The notes: generated from the sequence alone by a model not told the origin. Positions 15,716 to 25,444 are shown, counted from the first letter of the stretch. The stretch is DNA of 64,000 nt from Curvibacter microcysteis (GCF_028649455.1 NZ_JAQSIO010000001.1:1076900-1140899), one strand, 5' to 3'. A program made the numbers and translations.

Positions 15716-17122
15716 TCAGTCGCGGAACCAGACGCCGCGCGCGATCGCCGCCGCGTTGAGCCCACCATAAATGACCAGGGCCAAAGCCTGTGCGGCGAAC
15801 ACGCCCCCCAGGCCCCAGCCCAGGCGCAGCGCCAGCCAGCCGCCCAGCGCCGCCACCACCAGCCGCGCGATGTTGCCCAAGACCGGCCACAGCAACTTGC
15901 CCGCACCTTGTGAGGCAAAGTACAAAATCAGCCCCAGGCCGAACAGGCCGTAGACCGGGCCCACCGTGCGCAGGTACTGGGCGCCCACCGCCAGCATGGC
16001 CGGGTCGCTGTCAAACAGCGACAGCCAAGCCAGGGGAAAGGCCGCCGCCGCCAGGCCAATCGCTTCGCTCAGCAGCACCGCCATGCCGGCACCGATCCAG
16101 GTGGCGCGCAGTGCGCGTTCGCGCCGACCCGCGCCCACGGCCGTGCCCACCATGGCCACCAGCGGCCCTCCAAAGCCAAACACCAGTGGCACCAGCAGGT
16201 ATTCCAGACGCGAGGCCGTGCCGTAGCCGGCAATGGCCGCCGGGCCAAAATGCCCCGCCAGACCGGTGGCCACGGCAATGGCCACATTGGTGGCCACGGT
16301 GGACACCGCGCCAGCCAAGCCCACACGCAAAATGTCCATGAACAAAGGACGGCGCAGCACCGCATCGGCCCAACGAGGGCGCAGCAGGCTGCGCGAAGAC
16401 AGCAGCCACAGGCCCAGCGCCACCGAGCCGCCCGCGTAATACAGCAGCAGGGCCAGTCCGCCGCCCGCAATCCCCATGGCTGGGATCGGACCCCAACCAA
16501 AAATCAGCAGTGGAGACACCGGCAGCAGCGCCAACGTGCCGACGCTGATCACCTTGGCCGGCAAGCCCATGTTGCCTGTGCCCCGAATCACCGACGCCAG
16601 CGAGTTGAACAGCCAGACCAGTAAAGACCCCGAAAACACCCAGTTCGAATAGGTCAGCGCAGCCTCCAGCGAACCCCCCTGCCCGCCCATGTGGGCATAC
16701 AGCCAAGGTCCGCCCAACCAAGCGGCCAAGGTGAAAGCCAGGCCAAACAAGCCCGACAGCACCAGGGCGTGGAAGACCAACGCGTGCGCGTCATCGCGCC
16801 GGCGCGCGCCCAGTGCGCGCGCGATGGCCGAGGCAATGCCACCGCCCATGGCCCCGGCCGACATCATCTGCATCAACATCACCACGGGGAACACCAAAGC
16901 CATGCCCGCCAACGCATCCGTGCCCAGCTTGCCAATGAACCAAGTCTCGATCAAGCCGGCGGCGGCCTGCGCCACCATCACCACCACATTGGGACCGGCC
17001 ATGCGCAGCAAGGTGCTGGCGATCGGGCCTTCAAGCAAAAGCCGGGTGCGAGGGTCCATGGCGGGAGGCACAGCGCTGGGCTTGGCAGGCGCTGGCGGAT
17101 GGGCATTGGGATGGGCTTGCAT
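15716..17122 (-). CDS. MATE family multidrug/Na+ efflux protein
   Basis: A 468-residue membrane protein with about 12 transmembrane helices in two MatE repeats. The first begins GPIASTLLRMAGPNVVVMVAQAA and contains FIGKLGTDALAGMALVFPV; the second begins near residue 240 (LRVGLAGAVSTVATNVAIAV). The start ATG at 17122 follows GAGG at good spacing; the frame extends to 17188 over the promoter and palindrome. Expected role: cation-coupled drug/toxin antiport in the inner membrane. The substrate cannot be deduced. Transcribed alone, with a possible operator at 17154-17173. Confidence 0.88.
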   Translation of the reverse strand: MQAHPNAHPPAPAKPSAVPPAMDPRTRLLLEGPIASTLLRMAGPNVVVMVAQAAAGLIETWFIGKLGTDALAGMALVFPVVMLMQMMSAGAMGGGIASAIARALGARRRDDAHALVFHALVLSGLFGLAFTLAAWLGGPWLYAHMGGQGGSLEAALTYSNWVFSGSLLVWLFNSLASVIRGTGNMGLPAKVISVGTLALLPVSPLLIFGWGPIPAMGIAGGGLALLLYYAGGSVALGLWLLSSRSLLRPRWADAVLRRPLFMDILRVGLAGAVSTVATNVAIAVATGLAGHFGPAAIAGYGTASRLEYLLVPLVFGFGGPLVAMVGTAVGAGRRERALRATWIGAGMAVLLSEAIGLAAAAFPLAWLSLFDSDPAMLAVGAQYLRTVGPVYGLFGLGLILYFASQGAGKLLWPVLGNIARLVVAALGGWLALRLGWGLGGVFAAQALALVIYGGLNAAAIARGVWFRD

Positions 17123-17153
17123 GGTGGCCTCAGGCCAGCCGTCAAGCGGATGG

Positions 17154-17189
17154 CAATGGATGTATATGCATTGATTATGGGACGCCAAG
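17154..17189 (-). promoter_or_regulatory. MATE gene promoter with overlapping palindrome
   Basis: On the minus strand TTGGCG (17189-17184), 17-bp spacer, TATACA (17166-17161). A 20-bp imperfect palindrome with arms CAATG/CATTG (17154-17173; eight of ten pairs match) covers the -10, the position of a TetR/MarR-type repressor site. The repressor gene is not adjacent. Confidence 0.45.
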
Positions 17190-17273
17190 GCATTTTCTGC
17201 TGACGCGGGCGCGTCAGCGCGGGCTTGCTTGGACCTGGCTGGGCGGTGCTCTGGGCGACGGCCCAGTGTCTGC

Positions 17274-18155
17274 TCAAGCTGTGGCGCTGCCGTCGACCTT
17301 GTGCAAGAAAGCCAGCGTCACACGCGGCGAGGCATTGAGCAAACGCGACAGCGCTTCGACATCGCTGGCCAGCGCGGGGTTGTCCCAACTTTTCATGGTG
17401 TGGCGCGCCAGGCGCGAGGCCAGCACCACGTTTTGCACACTGGGGTGATCGGCGTGCTTGCCGTCACTGATGCGGATCAGCAAGCGCGGCAGGTGCCACA
17501 GCCGCAGCAGGGTCTGGCGCAGGTCATCGAGCTCGATGTTGAGCACACTGCGCTGGGCCACGGCGCTGCGCAAGGCTGGGTCACCAGCCTGGGCCTGGCG
17601 AATTTTCAGCATCAGTGCCGGGGCATGGCACCAGACCAGCAACTCGGCAAAGTCATGCAAAAAAGCCGCTTCATGGATGACGTCCACATCGGTGTCGCTG
17701 CGGTGCACGGCAAAAGCCATGGCGAAATGGGCGGCTCGTTCACTGCGTTGCAGGATCTCCTGCACCGCCTCCAGCGCGGCGGGGTGGTCGCGCAGCCGTT
17801 CTTCCACCGTGGGCTGCGGGCCGAAGTGGGTGAAAAACGGCGTGATGCCCGTCATCACCAGGGCGCTGGTGATGCTCTCGGTTTCTGTGGCGTCGTCGTT
17901 GCGACGCAAGGTGGCCACATGCGCGAAGAATTTGACCGTCATCAGCGGGTCGGCGCGCAGCACGGGGCTCAGGTCGGCCGGACCGATGTCGTCCTCGCGC
18001 GCCCGCAAGGCCTCAAGCGCCTGCGCCGTGCTGGCCAGCACGGGGACCTCGGCGCGCAGCAGGTGACGCACCCAGGCGCGCAGGTCGCGCAGCGGCCAGT
18101 TCAGAAAGGCCGGGGTGACAGGCTGGGGGCTGTCGGAAGGGGCGGGGGTGTCCAT
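17274..18155 (-). CDS. HDOD domain protein
   Basis: A 293-residue soluble protein. The HDOD domain, a degenerate HD-type fold, covers about residues 40-240: LRADPLMTVKFFAHVATLRR, then ITSALVMTGITPFF and the HD-like EAAFLHDFAELLVWCHAPAL. HDOD proteins in proteobacteria act in signalling, often near GGDEF/EAL proteins, and generally lack nuclease or phosphohydrolase activity. It stands 174 bp downstream of leuA on the same strand. Specific role unknown. Confidence 0.82.
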   Translation of the reverse strand: MDTPAPSDSPQPVTPAFLNWPLRDLRAWVRHLLRAEVPVLASTAQALEALRAREDDIGPADLSPVLRADPLMTVKFFAHVATLRRNDDATETESITSALVMTGITPFFTHFGPQPTVEERLRDHPAALEAVQEILQRSERAAHFAMAFAVHRSDTDVDVIHEAAFLHDFAELLVWCHAPALMLKIRQAQAGDPALRSAVAQRSVLNIELDDLRQTLLRLWHLPRLLIRISDGKHADHPSVQNVVLASRLARHTMKSWDNPALASDVEALSRLLNASPRVTLAFLHKVDGSATA

Positions 18156-18329
18156 CGTTCAGTTCCGGGGATTGACGCTGAAGCCATTGTGCGACTTTTG
18201 CGTGGCTGGGTCTGGGTGAGACCCGGCAGATTCCTGAGGCGGTGCGACCGTTTGGGTGCGACACCGCTTGGACTGGCCGGTGGACAGGGGCAGGCAGGCT
18301 GTGCCTGCCTGTTGCAGCTCAATGGACGC

Positions 18330-20027
18330 TCAAGCGTTGATATCTGCGGCAGCTTCGCTGGCCTGTGGAGTGCGCCGCGCCTGCAAACGGTTGGCCACGC
18401 TGATCACGGCCTGGATGGACGCGGTCACGATGTTGTGGCTCATGCCCACGCCAAATCCTGCGCCCGTGACGCCTTCGAGTGCGGCTTCCACAATGGCCAG
18501 GGCTTGGGCGTCGGCCCCGCTGCCGGTGGCGCGTTCTTCATAGCTGTCCACGCGCATGGGCAAGCCCAACGCATCGACCGTCGCAGCAATCGGACCGTTG
18601 CCATGGCCGCGCACCTGTTGGCGTTGACCGCCGATGCTGAGTTCGAGCTCAATGCCTTGCCCGCTCTCGTCGAGCTTGTGGCTGTGGTACTGGATCGCGT
18701 CGCCCCGGCCCGAGGTGCCGCGCAAATAGGTTTGCTGGAACAGGCTCCAGATCTCTGCACCATTGATTTCGGTTTCGCTGGCATCGGTCTGGCGCTGCAC
18801 CACCGCGCTGAACTCGACCTGCATGCGGCGCGGCATGACCACGCCGCGTTCGCGCTCGAGCAAGAAGGCGATGCCGCCTTTGCCCGACTGGCTGTTGACG
18901 CGGATCACGCTGTCGTAAGTGCGGCCCAGGTCGGCGGGGTCGATGGGCAAATAGGGCACTTCCCATTGGCCTTTCGGGTCCTGTGCGGCAAAGCCTTTTT
19001 TGATGGCGTCCTGGTGCGAGCCCGAGAACGCCGTGAACACCAGGTCACCCGCGTAGGGGTGGCGCGGATGCACGGGAATCGAGGTGCATTCTTCGGCCAC
19101 ACGCGCCACGGCCGTGATGTCCGAGAAGTCGAGCTGCGGGTGCACACCTTGGGTGTACAAGTTGAGCGCCAAGGTCACGATGTCCACATTGCCACAGCGC
19201 TCACCGTTGCCAAACAAGCAGCCTTCCACGCGGTCCGCGCCCGCCATCATGGCGAACTCGGCCGCAGCCACGCCGGTGCCACGGTCGTTGTGCGGGTGCA
19301 CCGAGAGCACGATGTGTTGGCGTGGCGCCAGGTGGCGGTGCATCCACTCGATCTGGTCGGCAAACACATTGGCGGTGGCGTTTTCCACCGTGGTGGGGAG
19401 GTTGATGATGACCTCGCGGCCCGGGCCGGCACCCCAAGCTTCAATGGCGGTGTGGCAGGCCTGCAAAGACACGTCCAGCTCGGTGGCGCTGAAGGTCTCA
19501 GGCGAGTACTGCAAGGTCCAGCGCGTGCCGGGTTGGGCGTCGGTGAGGCGCTTGAGGTAGCCCACATGGTGGCCAATCAAGTCCATCACCTGCGGCACGC
19601 TCATGCCAAACACAATGCGGCGCCAGGCCGGCGCGGTGGCGTTGTAGAGATGGACGATGGCGCGCGGCGCGCCTTGGACAGCCTCGACCGTGCGGGCGAT
19701 CAAGTCTTCACGCGACTGGGTCATGACCATGATGGTCACGTCCTCGGGGATCAAGTTCTCTTCGATGAGACGGCGCACAAAGTAGAAGTCGGTCTGCGAG
19801 GCGGCTGGAAAACCAACCTCGATCTGCTTGAAGCCGATGCGCACCAACTCCATGAACAAGCTCATCTTGCGTTCGGCGTTCATGGGCTCGAACAAGGCCT
19901 GGTTGCCATCGCGCAAGTCGGTGGACAACCAGATCGGGGCTTGGGTGATGGTGCGCGAAGGCCACTGGCGATCGGCGAGGGCGATCGGGGCAAACGGGGC
20001 GTACTTGGTGGCGGGATTGGCAATCAT
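18330..20027 (-). CDS. leuA: 2-isopropylmalate synthase
   Basis: A 565-residue enzyme of the long LeuA type (also called LeuA2), catalysing the first committed step of leucine synthesis: acetyl-CoA plus 2-oxoisovalerate to 2-isopropylmalate. The HMGL-like TIM barrel carries the catalytic and metal site [11 protein letters not shown] and the His-x-His metal ligands in SVHPHNDRG, with [10 protein letters not shown]. The C-terminal regulatory LeuA dimer domain (about 430-550) supports leucine feedback. The ATG at 20027 follows GGAG; an in-frame GTG lies 12 nt upstream. It is preceded by a leucine-rich leader peptide and an attenuator-like hairpin. Confidence 0.93.
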   Translation of the reverse strand: MIANPATKYAPFAPIALADRQWPSRTITQAPIWLSTDLRDGNQALFEPMNAERKMSLFMELVRIGFKQIEVGFPAASQTDFYFVRRLIEENLIPEDVTIMVMTQSREDLIARTVEAVQGAPRAIVHLYNATAPAWRRIVFGMSVPQVMDLIGHHVGYLKRLTDAQPGTRWTLQYSPETFSATELDVSLQACHTAIEAWGAGPGREVIINLPTTVENATANVFADQIEWMHRHLAPRQHIVLSVHPHNDRGTGVAAAEFAMMAGADRVEGCLFGNGERCGNVDIVTLALNLYTQGVHPQLDFSDITAVARVAEECTSIPVHPRHPYAGDLVFTAFSGSHQDAIKKGFAAQDPKGQWEVPYLPIDPADLGRTYDSVIRVNSQSGKGGIAFLLERERGVVMPRRMQVEFSAVVQRQTDASETEINGAEIWSLFQQTYLRGTSGRGDAIQYHSHKLDESGQGIELELSIGGQRQQVRGHGNGPIAATVDALGLPMRVDSYEERATGSGADAQALAIVEAALEGVTGAGFGVGMSHNIVTASIQAVISVANRLQARRTPQASEAAADINA

Positions 20028-20079
20028 TGGGGGCTCCACGAACAGGGGCGGCGCCGGGGTCTCCGGGCTGGGCCGCCAA

Positions 20080-20159
20080 GGTCAAAAACGGAAAAACAAA
20101 GACATCCCCTGCAGCCCTTTGCGCGTCGCAAAGGCTGGTTCGTGGGCCGGGGTCAGGGG
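20080..20159 (-). terminator. Attenuator-like terminator in leuA leader
   Basis: Between leuL and leuA. Outer stem CCCCTG (minus strand, from 20159) with CAGGGG (to 20106); inner stem AGCC-TTTGCG / CGCAAA-GGGCT (20136-20113, one bulge). It is followed by T-rich DNA (TTTGTTTTT and GTTTTT, 20105-20080). The T-run starts five bases after the stem, so it is weaker than textbook, but position and order fit an attenuator. Confidence 0.6.
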
Positions 20160-20184
20160 GAAGTCAGAGCGATGAGCGCGAAGC

Positions 20185-20259
20185 TCAAGACACGAACGCG
20201 AGCAGACCCCGGCCGAGCACTAGGCTTAGCTTTAGAGTCAGGGTTGGCTGGCGTTGCAT
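20185..20259 (-). CDS. leuL: leuA leader peptide
   Basis: A 24-codon reading frame (too short for usual gene calls) upstream of leuA, with seven leucines at positions 7, 9, 11, 13, 15, 19 and 20. Three of them (9, 11, 13) use CTA, a codon nearly absent from the GC-rich genes around it. Its stop lies 26 nt before the attenuator-like hairpin. This is the layout of transcription attenuation by ribosome stalling at Leu codons when charged tRNA-Leu is scarce. The ribosome site is weak; a TACAGT hexamer lies only 8 nt upstream, so the peptide might be translated from a nearly leaderless mRNA. Confidence 0.75.
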   Translation of the reverse strand: MQRQPTLTLKLSLVLGRGLLAFVS

Positions 20260-20309
20260 GGAGAAAACTGTAACACAGGCCGGCGCGTTGGCTGTTGGGA
20301 CCTTCCCTA

Positions 20310-21269
20310 TCAGGGCGATAGCGGCGCCTCATCACCGGACGCGGATGCGGCTTCGCGCAGGCATTGCGCCAGCAGCGCGGCCGCGGGGGAGAGCCGGGCA
20401 CCACGCCGTGTGACGATGCCATAGCCCTCGTGGCGTGCGCGCATGGCCAGGGGCAGGCGCTTGGCAATGCCGTGCTCTTCACAAAAGGCCATCGTGCCTT
20501 CGGCCATCACGGCCACCAACTGCGGGTCTTGCTTGAGCATCAGCATGGTGGCCAGCGAGGAGGCCGTTTCAATCGGGTACGGCGGCAGTGCCAGGCCGGC
20601 CTCGCGGAATTCGCGCTCGACCAAGGTGCGCAGCGGCATGTTGCCTGGGTACAGGATCCAGCGGCACCGGGCCAACTGGGCCAGGTTCACGCGCTTGGCT
20701 CGGGCCAGCGCGTGCTGCGCGCCCACGGCCAGGGCCACTTGCTCGCCTTCCAGCGCTTCGTAGTCGAATTGATCGGCCTGGCTGGACACCGTGGTGCGGC
20801 AGATGGCCAGGTCCAGCCGCCCTTCGTTGAGCTGGCTCAACAGCTCGCTGCTGATGCCCTCGCGCACCTCGATCGACAGGGCCGGTTGGGTCTGCCGCAG
20901 CTGGGCCAGAGCCCCAATCAGCACCGAGTGCAGCGCCCCGGTGATGGTGCCCACAGCGACCCGCCCGCCGCTGCCACGCAACACGCCATCGATCTCTTCG
21001 CGCAGGTGGCCCAGGTCGGAGGCAATCACGCGCGCATACCGCAGGATGCAGCGTCCCAACTCATTGGCCTGCACGCCTTGGGGCGAACGTTGGAACAGCT
21101 CGGCACCAAACGTGGACTCGATCTCGCGCAGCGCCTTGCTCAGGCCTGGCTGGGTCATGCCCAACTGGTCGGCAGCGCGGTGCAGGGAGCCCCATTCGTC
21201 CAGCGCCACCAGCAGGGTCAGTTGGCGAAAGCGCAGGCGCGAGGTGATCGAAGAAAGGCTGGGGACCAT
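20310..21269 (-). CDS. LysR-family transcriptional regulator
   Basis: A 319-residue LTTR. Winged helix-turn-helix at about residues 10-70 (LRFRQLTLLVALDEWGSLHRAADQ, MTQPGLSKALREIE), followed by a periplasmic-binding-like effector domain (about 95-300) resembling the GbpR/PcaQ-type subgroup. Start ATG at 21269 fits the family N-terminus; the frame upstream would reach into the divergent promoter. It is divergent from the SDR gene (95-bp gap), so it most likely controls the SDR/Bug pair and itself. Effector unknown. Confidence 0.88.
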   Translation of the reverse strand: MVPSLSSITSRLRFRQLTLLVALDEWGSLHRAADQLGMTQPGLSKALREIESTFGAELFQRSPQGVQANELGRCILRYARVIASDLGHLREEIDGVLRGSGGRVAVGTITGALHSVLIGALAQLRQTQPALSIEVREGISSELLSQLNEGRLDLAICRTTVSSQADQFDYEALEGEQVALAVGAQHALARAKRVNLAQLARCRWILYPGNMPLRTLVEREFREAGLALPPYPIETASSLATMLMLKQDPQLVAVMAEGTMAFCEEHGIAKRLPLAMRARHEGYGIVTRRGARLSPAAALLAQCLREAASASGDEAPLSP

Positions 21270-21364
21270 GGGGCGATTCCAAACAGTTATTGCCAGATCA
21301 AAAGCTCTCACTATGCAGCAAGCGGGTGCTCTTCCAGAATCCGCCAGCACAAGGAGACAAGACC

Positions 21365-22123
21365 ATGATTCAGTACGACTACGAAGGCCGCACCGCGGTC
21401 GTGACCGGCGGCGCCCAAGGCATTGGTTACGCCATTGCCTCCCGCCTGCTGGCCGGTGGCGCCCGCGTGGCGCTGTGGGATGCCGATCCGCAAGCCCTGG
21501 CCGCTGCCCAGGCCAGCCTGAGCCACCCAGGCCAGGCCCCGGTGCTGGGTCTGACGGTGGACATCACCGACCTGGCCCAGGTGCAGGCCGCCGTGGCCCG
21601 CACCGAGGCCGACAGCGGCCCCATCGCCATGCTGGTGCACAGCGCCGGCATCGCTGGCGCCAATGCGCCAGTGGCTGATTACGACCCCGCCGAGTGGCAG
21701 CGCGTGGTCAACGTCAACCTCAACGGCTCGTTCAACGTGAACCGCTCGGTGGTGGCCGGCATGGTGGCGCGCAACTACGGGCGCATCGTGAACATTGCCT
21801 CCATCGCAGGCAAGGAAGGCAACCCCAATGCCGCCGCCTACAGCGCTTCCAAGGCCGGCGTGATTGCGCTGACCAAGAGCCTGGGCAAGGAGACGGCGCA
21901 GCACAACGTGGCCGTCAACGCCATCACCCCGGCCGCCGCCAAGACCCGCATCTTCGAGCAGATGTCGCAGCAGCACATCGACTACATGCTGTCCAAGATC
22001 CCACGCGGGCGCTTTGTTGAGGTCGATGAAATCGCGGCCATGGTGGCCTGGTTGCTGTCGTCCGAGAACTCCTTCACCACCGGTGCTGTGTTCGACCTGT
22101 CGGGCGGCCGGGCCACCTACTGA
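21365..22123 (+). CDS. SDR family NAD(P)-dependent oxidoreductase
   Basis: A 252-residue classical short-chain dehydrogenase. Cofactor motif TGGAQGIG (residues 15-22), the NNAG-equivalent HSAGIAG, catalytic Ser and YSASK, and C-terminal FDLSGGRATY. The Asp after the second strand (LWDAD) suggests NAD preference. Start ATG at 21365 follows AAGGAG. Next to a LysR regulator and a Bug receptor, it probably oxidises a sugar- or hydroxy-acid-type substrate taken up from outside; the substrate cannot be named. Confidence 0.88.
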   Translation: MIQYDYEGRTAVVTGGAQGIGYAIASRLLAGGARVALWDADPQALAAAQASLSHPGQAPVLGLTVDITDLAQVQAAVARTEADSGPIAMLVHSAGIAGANAPVADYDPAEWQRVVNVNLNGSFNVNRSVVAGMVARNYGRIVNIASIAGKEGNPNAAAYSASKAGVIALTKSLGKETAQHNVAVNAITPAAAKTRIFEQMSQQHIDYMLSKIPRGRFVEVDEIAAMVAWLLSSENSFTTGAVFDLSGGRATY

Positions 22124-22208
22124 GGCCGGGCTGCCCTGCCCCGCCCTGCCTGGCCGGCGTGGCCATCCGCCGCTGGCCTGGACGAATCAAGAATAACTGG
22201 AGACAAGC

Positions 22209-23186
22209 ATGTCCATGCAACGCCGTCATTTCATCGCCAGCAGCACTGCCCTGGCTTTTGCTGCCCCTTTCGGCCTGGCCCGTGCCGCCACCGATTACCC
22301 CACACGCCCGATCGAGCTGATCGTGCCCGTGGCGGCCGGTGGAGGCACTGATTTGGTGGGCCGCGCCTTCGCGGAAGCCGTCAAGAAGTACCTTCCCCAG
22401 CAGCCCGTGGTGGTCAACAACAAGCCCGGTGCCAGCGGCGCCATCGGCACAGCCGAGGTGATCAATGCCAAGCCCGATGGCTACAAGCTCGGCATCATCA
22501 TTTGTGAGCTGACCATCATCCCCAACCTGGGCATCACCAAGTACACCGCCTCCGATTTGCGCCCCATTGCCCGCCTGAACGCCGACCCCTCGGCCATCAC
22601 CGTGCGCGCCGATGCGCCCTGGCAAAGCGTGGATGAATTCCTGGCCGATGCGCGCAAACGCAAAGACCCGATCTCCATCGGCAATGCAGGGGTGGGTTCG
22701 ATCTGGCACATGGCCGCGGCCGCCTTTGCCGAGAAGACGGGCGCGCCCTTCAACCATGTGCCTTTTCTGGGGGCGGCGCCAGCGGCCGTGGCTTTGCTGG
22801 GTGGGCATGTGGACGCCATCACCGTCAGTCCTGGCGAGGTGGCCCAGCATGTGGCGGCCGGCAAGCTGCGCACCCTGGCGGTGATGGCCGACCAGCGCGT
22901 ACCCGGTTTGTTCGACAAGGTGCCCACGCTCAAGGAACGCGGCATCGACCTGTCCGTGCAGGTGTGGCGCGGCCTGGCGGCGCCCAAGAACCTGCCGCCG
23001 GACATCCTGGAGCTGTGGACCGATGTGGCGCGCAAGGCTGCCGACGACGCGGTGTTCCGCGAGGCCCTGACCAAGGCCAACCTGGGCTGGGCCTACGCCG
23101 ATGCAGCCACCTTCCAGGCCGCCATCGACAAGGACCGCGTGTTCTACAAAGACCTGGTGCCCAAGCTCAACATCAACAAGGCGTGA
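22209..23186 (+). CDS. Bug-family (TctC-like) periplasmic solute receptor
   Basis: A 325-residue secreted protein with a Tat-like signal (MQRRHFIASSTALAFA, cleavage after ARA around residue 27). The mature part starts DYPTRPIELIVPVAAGGGTD, the signature of Bug receptors, with NKPGASGAIGTAEVINAKPDGY and GGHVDAITVSPGEV. Bug proteins deliver carboxylates or related solutes to a TctA/TctB membrane transporter, but no such genes are adjacent; orphan Bug receptors are common in Burkholderiales. In an operon-like order with the SDR gene (85-bp gap), good ribosome site GGAGAC. Confidence 0.9.
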   Translation: MSMQRRHFIASSTALAFAAPFGLARAATDYPTRPIELIVPVAAGGGTDLVGRAFAEAVKKYLPQQPVVVNNKPGASGAIGTAEVINAKPDGYKLGIIICELTIIPNLGITKYTASDLRPIARLNADPSAITVRADAPWQSVDEFLADARKRKDPISIGNAGVGSIWHMAAAAFAEKTGAPFNHVPFLGAAPAAVALLGGHVDAITVSPGEVAQHVAAGKLRTLAVMADQRVPGLFDKVPTLKERGIDLSVQVWRGLAAPKNLPPDILELWTDVARKAADDAVFREALTKANLGWAYADAATFQAAIDKDRVFYKDLVPKLNINKA

Positions 23187-23193
23187 GTGGGCC

Positions 23194-23814
23194 TCAAGCC
23201 AGCGCGGCGGGCCGCGCCTGTTGCTTGAGCCAGCCCGGCACGGCGGCCTTGCTGCAGCGCTGCAAGGCCATCAGCAAGGCGGGGCTGGCGTCCAGCTGCC
23301 ACTGGCGGCGCAGCTCGTCCTGCATGCGCGCCAGCAGGCTGGCGGCCATCTCGGCGTCGGCCAGCGCCCGGTGGGCGCGGCCGGCGCGAGGCAGGCCCAA
23401 ATGGTCGATCAAGGAGCCCAGCTTGTGGCTGGGTGCGTGCGGAAACAGGCGCCGCGACAGCAGCACGGTGCAGGCATAGGTCTGAGGCGCGTCCAGTCCG
23501 GCGCGGGCCAATTCCGCGACCCAGAACTTGCGGTCAAAGGCGGCGTTGTGCGCCACCATGGGCAGCGTGCCGACAAAGCGACTGGCCTCGCGCATCACCT
23601 GCTCGGCGGGCGGGGCCTCGGCCACCATGGCGTTGCTGATGCCGGTCAGCTGGGTGATGAAGGACGGGATGCGCACCCCGGCGTTCATCAGGCTTTGAAA
23701 GCGGTCCACCACCCGGCCCTGCTCCAGCAGCACGATGGCCACTTCCGTGGCGCGCGCGCCCTGTTCGGGCGAAATGCCCGTGGTTTCAAAGTCGATCACG
23801 GCGAGGCGGGTCAT
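23194..23814 (-). CDS. DnaQ-like 3'-5' exonuclease (DEDDh)
   Basis: A 206-residue exonuclease-fold protein. Exo I motif VIDFETTG (residues 6-13), Exo II MVAHNAAFDRKF, Exo III HRALADAEMAA with the catalytic His: a complete DEDDh set. Resembles stand-alone DNA polymerase III epsilon-like or RNase T-like enzymes; it lacks the C-terminal alpha-binding tail of true DnaQ. Convergent with the Bug gene by 7 bp. A repair or RNA-trimming role is possible. Confidence 0.85.
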   Translation of the reverse strand: MTRLAVIDFETTGISPEQGARATEVAIVLLEQGRVVDRFQSLMNAGVRIPSFITQLTGISNAMVAEAPPAEQVMREASRFVGTLPMVAHNAAFDRKFWVAELARAGLDAPQTYACTVLLSRRLFPHAPSHKLGSLIDHLGLPRAGRAHRALADAEMAASLLARMQDELRRQWQLDASPALLMALQRCSKAAVPGWLKQQARPAALA

Positions 23815-23831
23815 GGCGGCAGTCTGGGGTG

Positions 23832-25310
23832 TCAGGGGGCAGGGGATCCGTCGCTGTTCAGGCGGCGGTCAGCATCTTGTTGCTGGTAGTAGCGGGCTTT
23901 TTCAGCGTACATGGCCTGGTCGGCGCGCGACACCGCAACGTCCAGCGACTCGCCTTGCTGGCAGGTCGCGATGCCCATGGACAGGGTGAGTGGCCGGCCG
24001 GTGTAGAACTGGTTGTTCAGCTCCAGCAGCGACAGGATGCGCTCGCGCATGGCCATGGCTGCGCGAGCGTCGGTGGCGGGCAGCAGCACGGCAAATTCAT
24101 CCCCACCGATGCGCGCTGCGCAGGCTGGACTGTCCACGGCCTTGGCCAACACCTCACCGGCGCGGCGCAGCAGCGCGTCGCCGGCGGCATGGCCTTCTTC
24201 GTCGTTGACGCTTTTCAGGCCATTGAGGTCGATCACCAGCACGCTCACCGGCCAGGGCCCGCGCCGGGCCAGGCGGTTGAGCTCATCGGCGTAGTAGGCG
24301 CGGTTGCGCAAGCGGGTCAGCACATCGTGCTTGCCCAGGTACTCCAGGTAGGCCTCGGCCTTTTTGCGCGCCGTGATGTCGACCAGGGAGACCAGCACCA
24401 GATCCCAATCGGCCTCGTGCCCTTGCAGCACCGAGAACTGCATGTGGATGTGCAACTTGTCGCCGCTGAGCGAGTAGTTGCTGACCTCGCGTTGCTGCTC
24501 CAGCTTGCCCTGCCAGAGGTCGATCAGTTGGTCGGAAAAAGACTCCACCATTTCGTCGCGGAACAGCTGGTCCAGGCTGTTGAGCAGGTGCTGCTTGTCG
24601 CGGGCGCCAAACATGTCCAGCGTGAGCCGGTTCACATCGATGACGCGGATCTCCTGCATGCAGCGGGTCACAAACTCGGGGTGCACACGGATGAAGGTGG
24701 GGAAGTCGCGGATGCCCTGCTCGCGCGCCTCGTCGAGCAGGCGCTTGACGGCGCTGAAGTCCTCCACCCACAGCGACACCGGCGAGTGCTCGAACAGGTC
24801 GCGCGCGTACCGCTCGCTGTGGGCCAGGCGGCTCAGGTTGCTTTGGCTGTCGGTCACGTCTTCCAGCGAGACCATCACGCGGCCCCAGTCGCCTTCGTGC
24901 CCTTGGAGGATGCGCGCGCGCACCAGCACGTCCAGGCGCCGCCCATCGAGGGTGTAGTTGACGGTTTGGTTGCTGAACTCGAGCTGGCCTTCCCAGAGCT
25001 GGGTCCATTCCTCGACCACCTGCTCCAACATGTCGTCGCGGAACACCTGGCCCAGGTTGTCCAACAGGTGGGCGGGGTCGCGCGCCGCGAACAGCTTCAG
25101 GGTCTGGGCGTTGACCCGCAGCACGCGGATGCAGGCCGTGCCCTCGGCCACCAGCGCTGGCCGGTGGATGAGGTGGGTCTTGAGGTCGGTCACACCTTCG
25201 GCGCGCAAGCGCTCGAAGAAGCGCTTGAGCGCGCTGAAGTCCTCCAGCCACAAGGAGACCGGAGCCAGTTCAAAAATGTGTTCGAAGTCGGTGGGCAGGG
25301 TCGTCGTCAT
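23832..25310 (-). CDS. Tandem PAS diguanylate cyclase
   Basis: A 492-residue cytoplasmic protein. Two closely similar PAS units, starting FELAPVSLWLEDFSALKRFF and FEHSPVSLWVEDFSAVKRLL, arose by internal duplication (about 10-165 and 175-315). The GGDEF domain (about 325-475) has an intact active site GGDEF (402-406) but no RxxD I-site at the usual place, so product inhibition may be absent. It should make c-di-GMP. 17 bp downstream lies the DnaQ-like gene on the same strand. Confidence 0.88.
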   Translation of the reverse strand: MTTTLPTDFEHIFELAPVSLWLEDFSALKRFFERLRAEGVTDLKTHLIHRPALVAEGTACIRVLRVNAQTLKLFAARDPAHLLDNLGQVFRDDMLEQVVEEWTQLWEGQLEFSNQTVNYTLDGRRLDVLVRARILQGHEGDWGRVMVSLEDVTDSQSNLSRLAHSERYARDLFEHSPVSLWVEDFSAVKRLLDEAREQGIRDFPTFIRVHPEFVTRCMQEIRVIDVNRLTLDMFGARDKQHLLNSLDQLFRDEMVESFSDQLIDLWQGKLEQQREVSNYSLSGDKLHIHMQFSVLQGHEADWDLVLVSLVDITARKKAEAYLEYLGKHDVLTRLRNRAYYADELNRLARRGPWPVSVLVIDLNGLKSVNDEEGHAAGDALLRRAGEVLAKAVDSPACAARIGGDEFAVLLPATDARAAMAMRERILSLLELNNQFYTGRPLTLSMGIATCQQGESLDVAVSRADQAMYAEKARYYQQQDADRRLNSDGSPAP

Positions 25311-25444
25311 GGCGCTCGCGGGCGCCGGCCGTCAAGGCCAGGCGCAGGGTGACTGAGGGCTTCAGTTTAGTGGAGTCCCGTGAAGCCAGGCGAGGCAGAC
25401 CCCGGTGGCTTCAGTGCATTTGCGCGGGCGCCACGGGGGGATGC

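Noticed and set aside
17229..20273. 1014-codon open frame on the plus strand
   Set aside because: It is the antisense of leuA and the HDOD gene; high-GC codon bias leaves opposite frames open. The product is His/Gln/Val/Gly-rich without domains.
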